Counted from the stretch's first letter, positions 8,771-18,420 are shown. The stretch: DNA of 42,092 nt from an uncultured Lachnospiraceae bacterium (GCA_947173945.1 CAMWGV010000023.1:1-42092); one strand, 5' to 3'. Notes: generated by a model from the sequence alone, not told the origin. Program-made: numbers and translations.

Positions 8771-9754
8771 CTATTTAACCGCTCCATTTACCACACCACC
8801 GATAATCTGCTTCTGGCATATAATGTAGAATATCAATATTGGCAGCAAAGCAAGCAGATATGATGCAAATGCAAGGTTATAATTCGTTCCGAACTGTGAC
8901 TGGAAGTTAAGCTGTGCCAACGGAAGCGTGTTTTGGTCTGTTCCAGACATAATGACAAGTGGTGTCATAACATCATTCCATGTACTCATAGCCGTAAGGA
9001 CTGCAACCGTCGCATGCATAGGCTTCATATTTGGGAAAATAATTTTCCAATATGTCTGCCATGCGGTGGCACCATCCACACAAGCAGCCTCCTCTAAGGC
9101 TATCGGAATATTTTTCAAATATCCCGTATACAGCATCATATTCATCGGCATAAAGAATACAACATATAAAACAATAACACCAACCCGGTTGGCAATTCCC
9201 ATCTGGGCTGTCTGCTTTACAAGAGGCATCATAAGCACCGCAAACGGAACAAACATACCACTTACGATATAAAAATATGCTGCCTTAAATGTCTTAAGTC
9301 TCGCCATTTTTCTTCCAATAACGTAACCTGCCAGCGAGTGAAGTAAGATACAGATACCAACTGTCACACCTGTTAAAAGTAAACTGTTGCCTAAGGAATG
9401 CCAAAAATCAGTCACCCGCATTGCCTCTGCAAAATTATCAAAATTCCATTTTTCAGGAAAAGCAAGCGCACCTGCCACATCATTTGTCATTTCAGACGGC
9501 TTCTTAAAGGCAATAATTACAGTCATATATAACGGGAAGAATACTGTAAGACAGCCGATAACCAATAAAATATTTATAATAACATTTACTGTTTTTCCGC
9601 CCACAGCCCCCTTAGACTTTTTCATCTTAGGCGGTTTTTTCTCAGTCTCCTTCTCAGATGCTTTTTCAATCTCTTTCTCAGTCTCCTTCGGCGCAACACT
9701 CTTGGCAGCTACATCTTCCTGTATTTCGTTATTTTCACGTTCCATATTATCCAT
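8771..9754 (-). CDS. Sugar ABC transporter permease, MalG/CUT1 type
   Basis: Second membrane subunit of a carbohydrate uptake ABC transporter (327 residues, about six membrane helices). The EAA loop that contacts the ATPase is present (EEAACVDGATAWQTYWKIIFP). The first 55 residues are an unusual, highly charged Lys/Glu-rich cytoplasmic extension ahead of the first helix. The ATG overlaps the stop of the preceding permease (TAATG), with GGAGG upstream, so the two are translationally coupled. No ATPase gene is nearby, so a shared MsmK-like ATPase encoded elsewhere is likely. Raffinose-family sugars are the inferred substrate from the neighbouring alpha-galactosidase. Confidence 0.94.
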   Translation of the reverse strand: MDNMERENNEIQEDVAAKSVAPKETEKEIEKASEKETEKKPPKMKKSKGAVGGKTVNVIINILLVIGCLTVFFPLYMTVIIAFKKPSEMTNDVAGALAFPEKWNFDNFAEAMRVTDFWHSLGNSLLLTGVTVGICILLHSLAGYVIGRKMARLKTFKAAYFYIVSGMFVPFAVLMMPLVKQTAQMGIANRVGVIVLYVVFFMPMNMMLYTGYLKNIPIALEEAACVDGATAWQTYWKIIFPNMKPMHATVAVLTAMSTWNDVMTPLVIMSGTDQNTLPLAQLNFQSQFGTNYNLAFASYLLALLPILIFYIICQKQIIGGVVNGAVK

Positions 9755-10677
9755 TATAACTGCTCCTCCTTTCCACCTAAGAATTTCATCTGTAAGAATG
9801 AAATAACAACGATTACAACAAAGAATACAAATGCATTTGCACTTTGGAAGCCAAACTGTCCGCCACTCATACCGTTATTGTAAATCAAATACGATATAGA
9901 CTCCGTACTCTGTGAAGGACCACCTTTCGTCAAGGACATAATCTGGTCAAACACCATCAATGCATTTTTCATACAGAGTACAAGGTTGATTGTTACAAAA
10001 GGCATAATAAGCGGAAGTGTAATCTTGGAAAACTTTTTCCATCCACTGGCTCCATCCAGCATACAAGCCTCATATACCTCGTCAGGCACAGTCTGAAGAC
10101 CGGATATATAAATAATCGTATTCATTGCAATTCCCTGCCATGCTCCTACAATAACAATAGCAATCCACGCTGTTTTGGTACTTGCAAGAAAACTGTTCTG
10201 AAGAAATCCGATACCCGTTGCCTCTCCTACAGCAGGTAATATATAAGTAAATATAAAACTGAATATATAGCCGACTACCAGTCCGCCAAGTATATTCGGT
10301 ACAAAGTAAATACCTCTAAGTGCATTTTTTCCTTTTATCTCCCGATTCATTCCCAAAGCAAGGACAAGACTCAGGAAGTTGACTAAAAGCGTCATAATCA
10401 ATGCATATTTAAAAGTAAATAAATAGGACTTTCCTACTCTCGCATCAGAGAATAAATCTTTAAAGTTACGCAAACCTACAAAGTCATAATTTCCGTAGCC
10501 CCTGAAATTGGTAAGACCATAATAGAATCCTTTAATCAGGGGAAGCGTATTGAAACAGAAGAACAAAATTAATACAGGTATCAGTATTCCAAGAAAGATT
10601 TTATCATTTTTACTCCAGGTTTTCACTTTTTTTACTTTCTTTTCCGTCTTCTCCTTCTTTGCTTCTTCATTTTCCAT
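9754..10677 (-). CDS. Sugar ABC transporter permease, MalF/UgpA type
   Basis: First membrane subunit of the same CUT1 importer, 307 residues with six predicted helices. The EAA motif is visible (YEACMLDGASGWKKFSKITL). It begins with a short Lys/Glu-rich cytoplasmic tail, shorter than the one on its partner. GGGGGAG precedes the ATG. It starts 3 bases after the solute-binding protein gene and overlaps the next permease by one base, the usual order binding protein-permease-permease. Confidence 0.94.
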   Translation of the reverse strand: MENEEAKKEKTEKKVKKVKTWSKNDKIFLGILIPVLILFFCFNTLPLIKGFYYGLTNFRGYGNYDFVGLRNFKDLFSDARVGKSYLFTFKYALIMTLLVNFLSLVLALGMNREIKGKNALRGIYFVPNILGGLVVGYIFSFIFTYILPAVGEATGIGFLQNSFLASTKTAWIAIVIVGAWQGIAMNTIIYISGLQTVPDEVYEACMLDGASGWKKFSKITLPLIMPFVTINLVLCMKNALMVFDQIMSLTKGGPSQSTESISYLIYNNGMSGGQFGFQSANAFVFFVVIVVISFLQMKFLGGKEEQL

Positions 10678-10680
10678 CTT

Positions 10681-11964
10681 CTACTCCCCCTTCTCCTTAT
10701 ATTTTTCTACCTTCGCTATAATATCCTTATTGTAACGCACCCATTCCTTATCAAATCTTGCCATGAAGGTATCCAGTGCATTACCTCCTTTATCCAAAAG
10801 ATAGGTCTGAATCATGGCATCTACTGCCATCTCACTCGGATAATGGTGATCCTGATAATCTGCCACGATACCTTTGTCAATGTACTCCCGCATGCTGTCA
10901 AGCTCCGACGCAAGTTCAAACTCACCCTTCTTACAAGGCACTGCACTCTGTGCCTGCAGATAAAGTTCGATATTTTCGTCCTCAAGCAGGAAACGCAAAA
11001 CCTCATACGCCTCCTCCTTGTGCTCACAGTCCTCCATAACACAGAACATCAGGTCATTACCAGAATTTAATACATTCTTCGATGCATCACTGCTGGCAGG
11101 GAATACAAAGGAGTCAATGTTAATATCCGGATTAACAGACTTAATCTGCGGAATCGCATAGCTTCCTATGACATACATTGCAGATTCCCCTCTCGCAAAA
11201 GCAGTACAGGCATCATTGTAACTATATGCAACCGGATTCGGCTGTGCCCAATTAAGAAGCTCACGTTGCTTTGAAGCTACCTCCGCATAATGCTCCGAAA
11301 ATTTTGTATTTCCACTGTTTACCTGATATGCCAAATCAGATGGGCACAAATTTACTGCAATTGCATTCCAAGGTGCAAGACAGGTCCATGTGTCCTTATA
11401 TCCAAAGTAAAGTGGCTGCACACCCTCTTGTGCAATGGTATCACACAGTGCGGTAAATTCCTCCCATGTCTCCGGAACCTCCCAACCATGTTCTTCAAAC
11501 ATATCCCGATTGTAGAGTACTCCTGCTGCATTTGCCATGTATGGAACCGCATATACACCCTCCTGCGGAACATACTCTAAATCCTTGTTGATACTTAAAT
11601 AATTCTCCTTGATGTCTGAAAGTCCATCAAAGTCCGATACATTCATTATCATCTCAGCATCTAAGAAATTGGAGTAATTGATATCACCACCGATTCCGAT
11701 AATGTCAGGATTATCTTCTCTGATAAATCTTGTCTTTAGAATTGTCATTGCATCGTTAGGAGAGTCAATAACCAATTCAATATCATCATGTGTGGCATTG
11801 AATCTGTCTTCAAGCTCCTCAAATACGTCTACTGCCTCCGGCTTATACTGCACCAGCTCAATTCTGACTTTCCCACCATTGTCTTTACTCATGCTGCAGC
11901 CACCGGTCAGAAGAGAAATTGCCATTACAGTTGTAGCAAAAAGCGCACACTTTTTGTTTTTCAT
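10681..11964 (-). CDS. Extracellular sugar-binding lipoprotein of an ABC transporter
   Basis: A 427-residue family 1 solute-binding protein. A Lys-rich N-terminus, hydrophobic stretch and lipobox LTGGC give acylation at C23, so the mature protein is a lipoprotein on the outer face of the membrane. The body has typical binding-protein motifs (GVLYNRDMFEEHGWEVPETW). It captures oligosaccharide for the two downstream permeases; raffinose or stachyose is inferred from the operon. AGGAGG precedes the ATG. It is the first gene after the long AT-rich promoter region at 11965-12183. Confidence 0.95.
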   Translation of the reverse strand: MKNKKCALFATTVMAISLLTGGCSMSKDNGGKVRIELVQYKPEAVDVFEELEDRFNATHDDIELVIDSPNDAMTILKTRFIREDNPDIIGIGGDINYSNFLDAEMIMNVSDFDGLSDIKENYLSINKDLEYVPQEGVYAVPYMANAAGVLYNRDMFEEHGWEVPETWEEFTALCDTIAQEGVQPLYFGYKDTWTCLAPWNAIAVNLCPSDLAYQVNSGNTKFSEHYAEVASKQRELLNWAQPNPVAYSYNDACTAFARGESAMYVIGSYAIPQIKSVNPDINIDSFVFPASSDASKNVLNSGNDLMFCVMEDCEHKEEAYEVLRFLLEDENIELYLQAQSAVPCKKGEFELASELDSMREYIDKGIVADYQDHHYPSEMAVDAMIQTYLLDKGGNALDTFMARFDKEWVRYNKDIIAKVEKYKEKGE

Positions 11965-12020
11965 CTTTTACCTCCTTCTTTCTTTAATAATATATATTCA
12001 AAGTGTTTCCACATATAATT

Positions 12021-12083
12021 ATGTTATTTTGTTATATTTTGTTTTTCAACATGTTATGTGCAACACCAACAAAATGCATAACA
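12021..12083 (-). promoter_or_regulatory. Candidate promoter and operator of the oligosaccharide operon
   Basis: On the minus strand, TTGAAA (12044-12049), a 17-base spacer and TAACAT (12021-12026) form a plausible promoter about 60 bases before the binding-protein gene. Just upstream lies an inverted repeat with arms TGTTATGTGCA (12052-12062) and TGCATAACA (12075-12083), a possible site for the neighbouring LacI-type or AraC-type regulator. The rest of the 299-base gap at 11965-12263 is AT-rich, apart from the terminator at its right end. Confidence 0.45.
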
Positions 12084-12183
12084 AATTATATCTTTCCCAC
12101 AATTTCCCAATCTTCTTTTTGTTATTTTTACACAATTTCGTTAAAATATTCTTTTCTTTGTTTTATTAATAAATAAAAATACA

Positions 12184-12237
12184 AAAACAAAACCGCCTCA
12201 GGTAAAATAATTTTACTTTTCGAAACGGTTTTGTTTT
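12184..12237 (-). terminator. Terminator after the lacI-type gene
   Basis: Perfect 12-bp arms AAAACAAAACCG (12184-12195) and CGGTTTTGTTTT (12226-12237), with a smaller internal palindrome GTAAAATAATTTTAC. It ends the galK-galT-galE-lacI transcript before the transporter operon. Confidence 0.85.
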
Positions 12238-12263
12238 GAAATTCTCTTAATTTTAAATTTATG

Positions 12264-13280
12264 TTATGTACGAGAAAGCGTTATGTTTTTTACGCTATCC
12301 CTGACAATCAGTTCCACAGGAAGCTGGAACGAATTGACGGTGACCTCCTCACCGTATATCCTTTGCATCAACAGTGAAACCGCCTGTTCCCCCTTCTCTG
12401 CAACCGGCTGCCGTATCGTCGTGAGCATCGGTCTGCTCAGCTTGGCATATAGATTATCATCAAAGCCTGCTACAGATATATCATCGGGCACCCTGAGTCC
12501 CACTGATTCAAATATACGAACTGCTTCATTGGCAAGATAATCCGAAACGACAAAAACCGCTGTGTAGCCTTGTTGCTTTGCCCTGACTGCAAAATCCCTC
12601 AATGTCTCCCGCATCAAGTTTTTATCATCAGGGAGATATAGATAATCTTCATTGCTATATGAAATTCCATATTTGTCCAGTACATCACAATAGCCCTGAA
12701 AACGTTCCAAGGTACTTGACACGGGAATCTTCCTGTCACAGAAAAAGGCAATCCGCCTGTGTCCCTGCTTAAGCATGAACTCTGTTATCTTTTTCCCACC
12801 CTCATAATCGTCAATACCTACATTGTCATAATGACCAACACCACAATCAACAAAAACCACAGGCTTGCCCACCTTCTGTGAAAATGCCTCACATTCCCAC
12901 GGCTTAAAGCCCACAACAATTCCACCTTCGATATTTCTTGCCTGAAGCTTTTTGTATGTCTCCTCAGTGTCTTTCATGCTCCCGCATACGGGATATCTTC
13001 CGTATTCCTGAAGCTTTACACAAATTGCATCAAGCAGCTCTGCACAGAAGGGATCCATAAAAATCCTCTTTCGAAACATTAAATTAAAATCCACTGATAT
13101 CAGTTTCAGCTCCCCCAAATCATTGGAACGGTAGCTTCTTCTGAAATTATACTGAATCATTGCATTCTCAATCTTGCGTCTTGTCTCCTCCGACATTTTT
13201 TCGGTGTGCCCATTCACCACATTTGATATCGTGGTAGGGCTGACATTCAGTATACCTGCAAGCTCCTTGATGGTTATCAT
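12264..13280 (-). CDS. LacI family transcriptional regulator
   Basis: A 338-residue repressor-type regulator. The N-terminal helix-turn-helix (ITIKELAGILNVSPTTISNV, residues 2-21) is followed by the hinge helix and a periplasmic-binding-protein-like sugar-sensing domain (about 60-330) with the family motif VAGFDDNLYAKLSRPMLTTI. The start follows GGGGGA. It lies 20 bases after galE and is probably co-transcribed with the gal genes. Between the Leloir genes and the oligosaccharide operon, it likely controls one or both in response to galactose or an oligosaccharide. The effector is not known. Confidence 0.93.
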   Translation of the reverse strand: MITIKELAGILNVSPTTISNVVNGHTEKMSEETRRKIENAMIQYNFRRSYRSNDLGELKLISVDFNLMFRKRIFMDPFCAELLDAICVKLQEYGRYPVCGSMKDTEETYKKLQARNIEGGIVVGFKPWECEAFSQKVGKPVVFVDCGVGHYDNVGIDDYEGGKKITEFMLKQGHRRIAFFCDRKIPVSSTLERFQGYCDVLDKYGISYSNEDYLYLPDDKNLMRETLRDFAVRAKQQGYTAVFVVSDYLANEAVRIFESVGLRVPDDISVAGFDDNLYAKLSRPMLTTIRQPVAEKGEQAVSLLMQRIYGEEVTVNSFQLPVELIVRDSVKNITLSRT

Positions 13281-13299
13281 ATTATCCCCCTATTTTCTC

Positions 13300-14316
13300 C
13301 TAATCATCATAGCCATTCGGATTCATACTCTGCCATCTCCACGAATCCGAACACATCTCGTCAATTCCGTATTCTGCTGTCCAGCCTAGTTCTTTCTTCG
13401 CAAGCGTCGCATCCGAGTAGCAGGTTGCAATGTCACCCGCTCTTCTTGGTTTAATCTCATAAGCGATCTCATGTCCACATGCCTTCTCAAATGCTTTTAC
13501 AACATCCAGCACGCTGTATCCCTTTCCGGTTCCCAGATTATAAATCTTTACTCCCGGATTTTCCTTAAGCTTATCAATCGCCTTCACATGACCACGTGCA
13601 AGGTCTACCACATGGATATAATCACGGACACCCGTTCCATCATGTGTATCATAGTCATCACCAAATACACCTAAGCAGGAAAGCTTTCCTATGGCAACCT
13701 GTGACACATACGGAAGCAGATTGTTTGGAATTCCCTTCGGATCTTCTCCAATCAATCCACTCTTATGTGCACCTATCGGATTAAAATAACGAAGCAAAAT
13801 CACATTCCACTCTGAATCTGCTGTATGAAAATCTGTCAAAATCTGCTCTATCATATGTTTTGTCCAACCATACGGATTGGTTGGTGTTCCTTTCGGGCAC
13901 TCCTCCGTAATCGGAATAAATGCAGGATCGCCATATACAGTGGCCGACGAAGAAAAAATAATATTTTTGACACCATGTTTCCGCATTTCATCACAGAGCA
14001 CAAGAGTTCCTGCTATATTGTTCTGATAATATTCCAGCGGCTTTGCCACAGATTCCCCAACAGCCTTAAGTCCTGCGAAATGAATCACACAATCAACCGC
14101 TTCCTTATCAAAAATATCATGCATTGCTGACGCATCCTGAATGTCTGCCTGATAAAAGGTAAGTTCTTTACCTGTTATCTCACGTATTCTGTCAAGTGAT
14201 TTTTCACTTGCATTATAAAGATTATCAACTACAACTACCTCATATCCGTTCTCAAGAAGCTCCACACAGGTATGGCTTCCGATATATCCGGCACCTCCGG
14301 TTACTAATATTCTCAT
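13300..14316 (-). CDS. galE: UDP-glucose 4-epimerase
   Basis: Interconverts UDP-galactose and UDP-glucose in the Leloir pathway. The 338-residue short-chain dehydrogenase-type enzyme has the NAD-binding GGAGYIGSH motif at its start, the SSSATVYGD active-site strand and the catalytic Tyr-x3-Lys as YGWTK. The ATG at 14316 is preferred over the one six bases upstream because it is correctly spaced from AGGAGG. It follows galT by 43 bases and precedes the LacI-type gene by 20 bases. Supplying UDP-sugars for cell surface glycans is a second likely use. Confidence 0.97.
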   Translation of the reverse strand: MRILVTGGAGYIGSHTCVELLENGYEVVVVDNLYNASEKSLDRIREITGKELTFYQADIQDASAMHDIFDKEAVDCVIHFAGLKAVGESVAKPLEYYQNNIAGTLVLCDEMRKHGVKNIIFSSSATVYGDPAFIPITEECPKGTPTNPYGWTKHMIEQILTDFHTADSEWNVILLRYFNPIGAHKSGLIGEDPKGIPNNLLPYVSQVAIGKLSCLGVFGDDYDTHDGTGVRDYIHVVDLARGHVKAIDKLKENPGVKIYNLGTGKGYSVLDVVKAFEKACGHEIAYEIKPRRAGDIATCYSDATLAKKELGWTAEYGIDEMCSDSWRWQSMNPNGYDD

Positions 14317-14359
14317 ATTCATCCTCCTGATTTTATTATTTAATCATTATAATATTGTA

Positions 14360-15874
14360 TCACATAACTTTATTTACATATTCGATAAAGCGCAAAAATG
14401 CTGTCTGGCCTGCCTCGTCCTGTTTATAAACACCGGCACACTCCAAAATACTCTTAAACACTTTGCCAATTTCATCCTGCAATATCCGTTCAACATTTTC
14501 TGCATCTATTGTATCATACTTATCTATGAAACTGTTAACCCAATTTGCGTGTTTTTCTATATTAGGCATATTGTGCAAATCCTTTTTTTCAAGCAGGGCA
14601 TTTTTTATCTCCTCGATATCCCCTTTCAGTCTGGCAGGAAGCACCGCCAAACCCATCACCTCAATAAGACCTATATTTTCCTTCTTAATATGATGATATT
14701 CCTCCCACGGGTGATACAATCCCATCGGATGTTCTTTCGTCGTAATATTATTGCGCAGCACTAAATCAATCTCATAACGACCATCCCGCATTCTCGCAAT
14801 TGGCGTAATCGTATTATGTTTTTCTCCATCCGTCTCAGCATATATATAGGCAGCTTCATCCGTATAAGCTCTCCATGCGTGAAGAATGCTATCGGAAAGT
14901 TCAATGAGTCTGTCACTATCCTCTCCGTTCAGTCGAATAACCGACATTGGCCATTTTACAATACCTGCATGAACATCCTCATAACCGTGAAAGCGAATCT
15001 CCTTTTCTATCGGAGCCTTTGCCATCGCAAATTCGTAATTTCCTCCCTGAAAATGATCATGGCTCAAAATAGAACCACCTACAATCGGCAAATCAGCATT
15101 GGAGCCAACAAAATAATGTGGGAACAGCTTAATAAAATCAAACAGCTTTGCAAATGTATCTCTGTTAATCTTCATCGGCACATGCTCACCATTAAATACA
15201 ATACAGTGCTCATTATAATAAACATATGGGGAATACTGAAATCCCCATCGGCTCCCATTTATCTCAATCGGAATAATTCTGTGGTTTTGCCTTGCCGGAT
15301 GATTGATTGTTCCTGCATACCCCTCATTTTCTATGCATAGCAAACATTTCGGATAAGATGAAGATTTCACACTTCCGGCTAAAGCAATCATCTTAGGATC
15401 CTTTTCCGGCTTTGAGAGATTAATCGTGATGTCAAGTGCTCCATATTCCGTAGGAGTGACCCACTTCATATCCTTTTCTATCCTGTAGGTTCTTATATAA
15501 TCCGTTGCCTTGCTAAGCGAATAGTAATAATCCGTTGCAACTTTCGGTGATTCCCGATACTTGTCCCAAAATGTCTGTATTACCTGACTTGGCTTTGGTA
15601 CCAGCACATTCATCAGCTTCGTATCAAACAAATCCCTGAGAACAACTGAATCCGTCTCAATCAATCCCTTTTCAACCGCATAATCAAGAAGTGTTTTCAA
15701 CACCTGCTCAAGCTCCTGCGGTGTTTCTATGGCAGGAACATCCCCCGGTTCCTCATAGGTATCAAGAGCCAGCATATCAATCAAAATATTTGTTGTATAA
15801 ATTCTATCCTCAGATGTAATCAAATTTTTTGAAATTCCATACTCAACAAGCTGTTTTATACTGCGTTCAATCAT
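14360..15874 (-). CDS. galT: UDP-glucose-hexose-1-phosphate uridylyltransferase
   Basis: Transfers UMP from UDP-glucose to galactose 1-phosphate. At 504 residues it is the long Firmicutes form of GalT, not the roughly 350-residue enterobacterial form. The nucleotide-binding histidine motif is present as SHDHFQGG, and the KAPIEKEI segment also fits the family. The ATG follows AGAGGGG. It lies 22 bases after galK and 43 bases before galE, the standard Leloir order, and no promoter is evident in these gaps. Confidence 0.96.
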   Translation of the reverse strand: MIERSIKQLVEYGISKNLITSEDRIYTTNILIDMLALDTYEEPGDVPAIETPQELEQVLKTLLDYAVEKGLIETDSVVLRDLFDTKLMNVLVPKPSQVIQTFWDKYRESPKVATDYYYSLSKATDYIRTYRIEKDMKWVTPTEYGALDITINLSKPEKDPKMIALAGSVKSSSYPKCLLCIENEGYAGTINHPARQNHRIIPIEINGSRWGFQYSPYVYYNEHCIVFNGEHVPMKINRDTFAKLFDFIKLFPHYFVGSNADLPIVGGSILSHDHFQGGNYEFAMAKAPIEKEIRFHGYEDVHAGIVKWPMSVIRLNGEDSDRLIELSDSILHAWRAYTDEAAYIYAETDGEKHNTITPIARMRDGRYEIDLVLRNNITTKEHPMGLYHPWEEYHHIKKENIGLIEVMGLAVLPARLKGDIEEIKNALLEKKDLHNMPNIEKHANWVNSFIDKYDTIDAENVERILQDEIGKVFKSILECAGVYKQDEAGQTAFLRFIEYVNKVM

Positions 15875-15896
15875 AATGTTTTACCCCTCTTTCTTC

Positions 15897-17177
15897 TTAT
15901 ATAAGCTTTATCCCACCATATGGGCGTACCTTTAATATGTGACATGTTCCCGCACCGAATACGGTTTCAATCGAATTCTTATATTCTTCTGCCACATCAT
16001 TTTTCACAAATGCCTGAATGGTTCCCGCAAATCCGCCTCCGTGAACCCGACAGACACCATTGTCCTTCAATATATACTCCGTTACAGCAAGTGCAATCGT
16101 GACATTCTGACATGCTGCATCCGTTCCACTATATATGTTTTGTAACAACTTTGACGAGGAGTCTCCACTTCTCTTAATTACATCCAAAAAGGATGCAAAA
16201 TCATTTTGTTTCAAAGCATTTACACCCTCTCTCACTCTTGTCTGCTCTGTGTAAAAGTGAAGGGCACGAAGCACGGACCTGTCGCTGACTTTCTCTCTGA
16301 GCTTTGCAAGATTTGCAAAAAATACACTCTCATCAACCTCTCTCAGATACTTTTTGCCGAAAAAACCGGCAACCTCTTTCATTTCCACCGGAATGGCAGC
16401 ATAGTCATCTGTAAGATCTGCATGAGAGCCCTTTGTATCTACAATACACAGACTATGTTCATATGCCTCGAAATCACATGGAACCTGTTCTATTACCGGT
16501 TTCTCTGTATCCTTAAAATCGATGTAAATAAGTCCTCCCACACTGCATGCCATCTGGTCCATCAAACCACATGGCTTTCCGAAGTATACGTTTTCCGCAT
16601 ACTGCCCGATTTTGGCAATATCTACAGCCGAAACCTCCATATTATTGTATAGGCCTGACAAAATAGTTCCAATGAGGCTTTCAAATGCCGCAGAGCTTGA
16701 CATGCCTGCTCCCATTAATACATCACTGGTTACAAATGCCTCAAAACCTCCCACCTTATAACCACGTTCCACAAGACCCGCTGCAACACCCCGTATCAGA
16801 GCATCCGTCGTCTCCGTCTCGCTCTCCTTCTTTTCAACGTCATGAAGATCAATGACAGTCATCGGTAAATCATCCGAAACCAAACGAACAACCATATCAT
16901 CCGTAGGTGCAACCACAGCAATTGCATCTAAATTAATCGATGTTGCAAGCACATGTCCATGCTGATGGTCCGTATGATTTCCACACACCTCGCTTCTGCC
17001 GGGTGCTGAAAATACTTCCACTTGTTTTTCTCCAAACAAGCCGCAAAACTTCATTAATGCACCCACATAACGTGCCCGTTGGGGTATAACTAATGTCTCA
17101 TCGACATACACCTTTTTGAGCTTGCTGTCATATATTCCCTGCTGAATATCACCGATAATCTCATTTAACCCCTTCAT
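15897..17177 (-). CDS. galK: Galactokinase
   Basis: Phosphorylates galactose at C1 with ATP, the entry step of the Leloir pathway. The 426-residue GHMP-family kinase has the galactokinase N-terminal signature in a slightly variant form (APGRSEVCGNHTDHQHG), the ATP-binding loop MGAGMSSSAAFE and the C-terminal GGGFAGTIQAF. The ATG at 17177 follows AAGGAG; the longer frame to 17258 lacks a ribosome binding site and is unlike the family. It is the first gene of galK-galT-galE-lacI and is divergent from the AraC regulator, which probably controls it. Confidence 0.95.
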   Translation of the reverse strand: MKGLNEIIGDIQQGIYDSKLKKVYVDETLVIPQRARYVGALMKFCGLFGEKQVEVFSAPGRSEVCGNHTDHQHGHVLATSINLDAIAVVAPTDDMVVRLVSDDLPMTVIDLHDVEKKESETETTDALIRGVAAGLVERGYKVGGFEAFVTSDVLMGAGMSSSAAFESLIGTILSGLYNNMEVSAVDIAKIGQYAENVYFGKPCGLMDQMACSVGGLIYIDFKDTEKPVIEQVPCDFEAYEHSLCIVDTKGSHADLTDDYAAIPVEMKEVAGFFGKKYLREVDESVFFANLAKLREKVSDRSVLRALHFYTEQTRVREGVNALKQNDFASFLDVIKRSGDSSSKLLQNIYSGTDAACQNVTIALAVTEYILKDNGVCRVHGGGFAGTIQAFVKNDVAEEYKNSIETVFGAGTCHILKVRPYGGIKLI

Positions 17178-17469
17178 ATTACCACTCCTTTCCTTATCAT
17201 TATATTTCTTTCCTTCCGTTTCCCTATCAAATTCTTTTTCCCATTTCAGTTTACCCATATTTTACATGAAACACTCAACATATATAATGGTTATGAGTTG
17301 TAAAAAAATGTCCATTTGTTAAATTATGGAAATTATTTTTCCATCCTTTAATAAATTATCTGTCAAAGCTTGCTCAAATATTATAACTTGTGATATGTTT
17401 ATACATAATATTAAAACTATCAAACAAATAATTAGTATCGTATACATGAGAAAGCAGGTATGATTGTCA
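17178..17469. promoter_or_regulatory. Divergent control region between galK and the AraC gene
   Basis: A 292-base AT-rich gap that must hold both promoters. A 7-bp inverted repeat ATGGAAA / TTTCCAT (17326-17332 with 17338-17344) is a possible regulator site. I could not assign either promoter with confidence. Confidence 0.4.
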
Positions 17470-18342
17470 ATGGAAAAAAGTATCTTTATGGAATTGCAAC
17501 AGAATACAGATTGTGATTTATATGTCAGTGTATTTGGTCATTCCGTGACAGAGCCAATGCACAAGTCAGGTCCCTCTGTAAGATCCTTCTATCTTATTCA
17601 CTTTATCCTGGAAGGTGAGGGCGACTTCTACGTGAATAATGTCCATTATCATTTACACAGTGGACAGGGTTTTTTGATTGAACCTGACAATCAGACTACA
17701 TACATATCGGACCAGAATAATCCATGGACTTATATATGGGTTGGTTTTTCCGGCAAAAAAGCACGTGAGTATCTCCACTCCATAGGTCTTACACAGGAAA
17801 CTCCTATATTTTCGTCTGTACAGGGCGATAAATTGAAAAAATATGTGTTTGATATGCTTGAGCACAACTATTCTAACCGTGCCGACTCATATAGGCTTCT
17901 TGGCATGCTGTACCTTTTTCTGTCAATAATAGCCGAATCCCAGACAGACAAGCTTGAATCACCCTCAGGTAATACATATGTCAATCATGCTGTATCTTAT
18001 ATACAAAATCATTACAGCCTTCCTGTCACGATAGAAGAAATTGCTGATTATGTAGGCATTAACCGCAGTTACCTAAGCTCACTCTTTAAAAAATATACAG
18101 GCTTGTCTCCTATTAAATATTTACAAAATTTCAGGCTCACACGTGCGGAACACATGCTCAGGGTTACTGATTTGTCCATTGAAAGTATTGCACTGTCATG
18201 TGGCTATCAGTCTTCAGAAGCCTTTCACAAAATATTTAAAAAGACAGCCCAGATTTCTCCAAAAGAATTCCGCAGTCTACACAGAGAACGAACCTTAAAG
18301 AATCAGTCTATGCTGCGGCAAAAAAAGAACCCGAATCTGTAA
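17470..18342 (+). CDS. AraC family transcriptional regulator
   Basis: About 290 residues: an N-terminal cupin sugar-binding domain (about 10-150; HFILEGEGDFYVNN, LIEPDNQTTY) and a C-terminal pair of helix-turn-helix motifs (about 180-280; IEEIADYVGINRSYLSSLFK, then SIALSCGYQSSEAFHKIFKK). This is the architecture of RafR/MsmR-type activators of oligosaccharide genes. It is divergent from galK, so it probably activates the gal genes, the raffinose-type operon, or both. The start is uncertain: TTG at 17464 is nearer the weak AGCAGG site, but ATG at 17470 is the more usual codon. Confidence 0.92.
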   Translation: MEKSIFMELQQNTDCDLYVSVFGHSVTEPMHKSGPSVRSFYLIHFILEGEGDFYVNNVHYHLHSGQGFLIEPDNQTTYISDQNNPWTYIWVGFSGKKAREYLHSIGLTQETPIFSSVQGDKLKKYVFDMLEHNYSNRADSYRLLGMLYLFLSIIAESQTDKLESPSGNTYVNHAVSYIQNHYSLPVTIEEIADYVGINRSYLSSLFKKYTGLSPIKYLQNFRLTRAEHMLRVTDLSIESIALSCGYQSSEAFHKIFKKTAQISPKEFRSLHRERTLKNQSMLRQKKNPNL

Positions 18343-18358
18343 AAAAATTATCTACCAA

Positions 18359-18418
18359 TAAAAAAGGAGTTGCCACACCAAGCCATTTGATAAAATAACT
18401 TGGCGGACAACTCCTTGT
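18359..18418 (-). terminator. Terminator after rny
   Basis: AAGGAGTTG and its complement CAACTCCTT enclose an inner CCAAG / CTTGG stem, with a T-run on the minus strand. It lies just past the rny stop and may also serve the convergent AraC gene. Confidence 0.85.
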
Positions 18419-18420
18419 AA

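Noticed and set aside
11678-12169. 163-codon plus-strand frame over the start of the binding-protein gene and its promoter
   Set aside because: Hydrophobic AT-rich translation opposite a lipoprotein gene; no ribosome binding site.
14816-15340. 174-codon plus-strand frame inside galT
   Set aside because: Antisense shadow of a conserved gene; no start signal.
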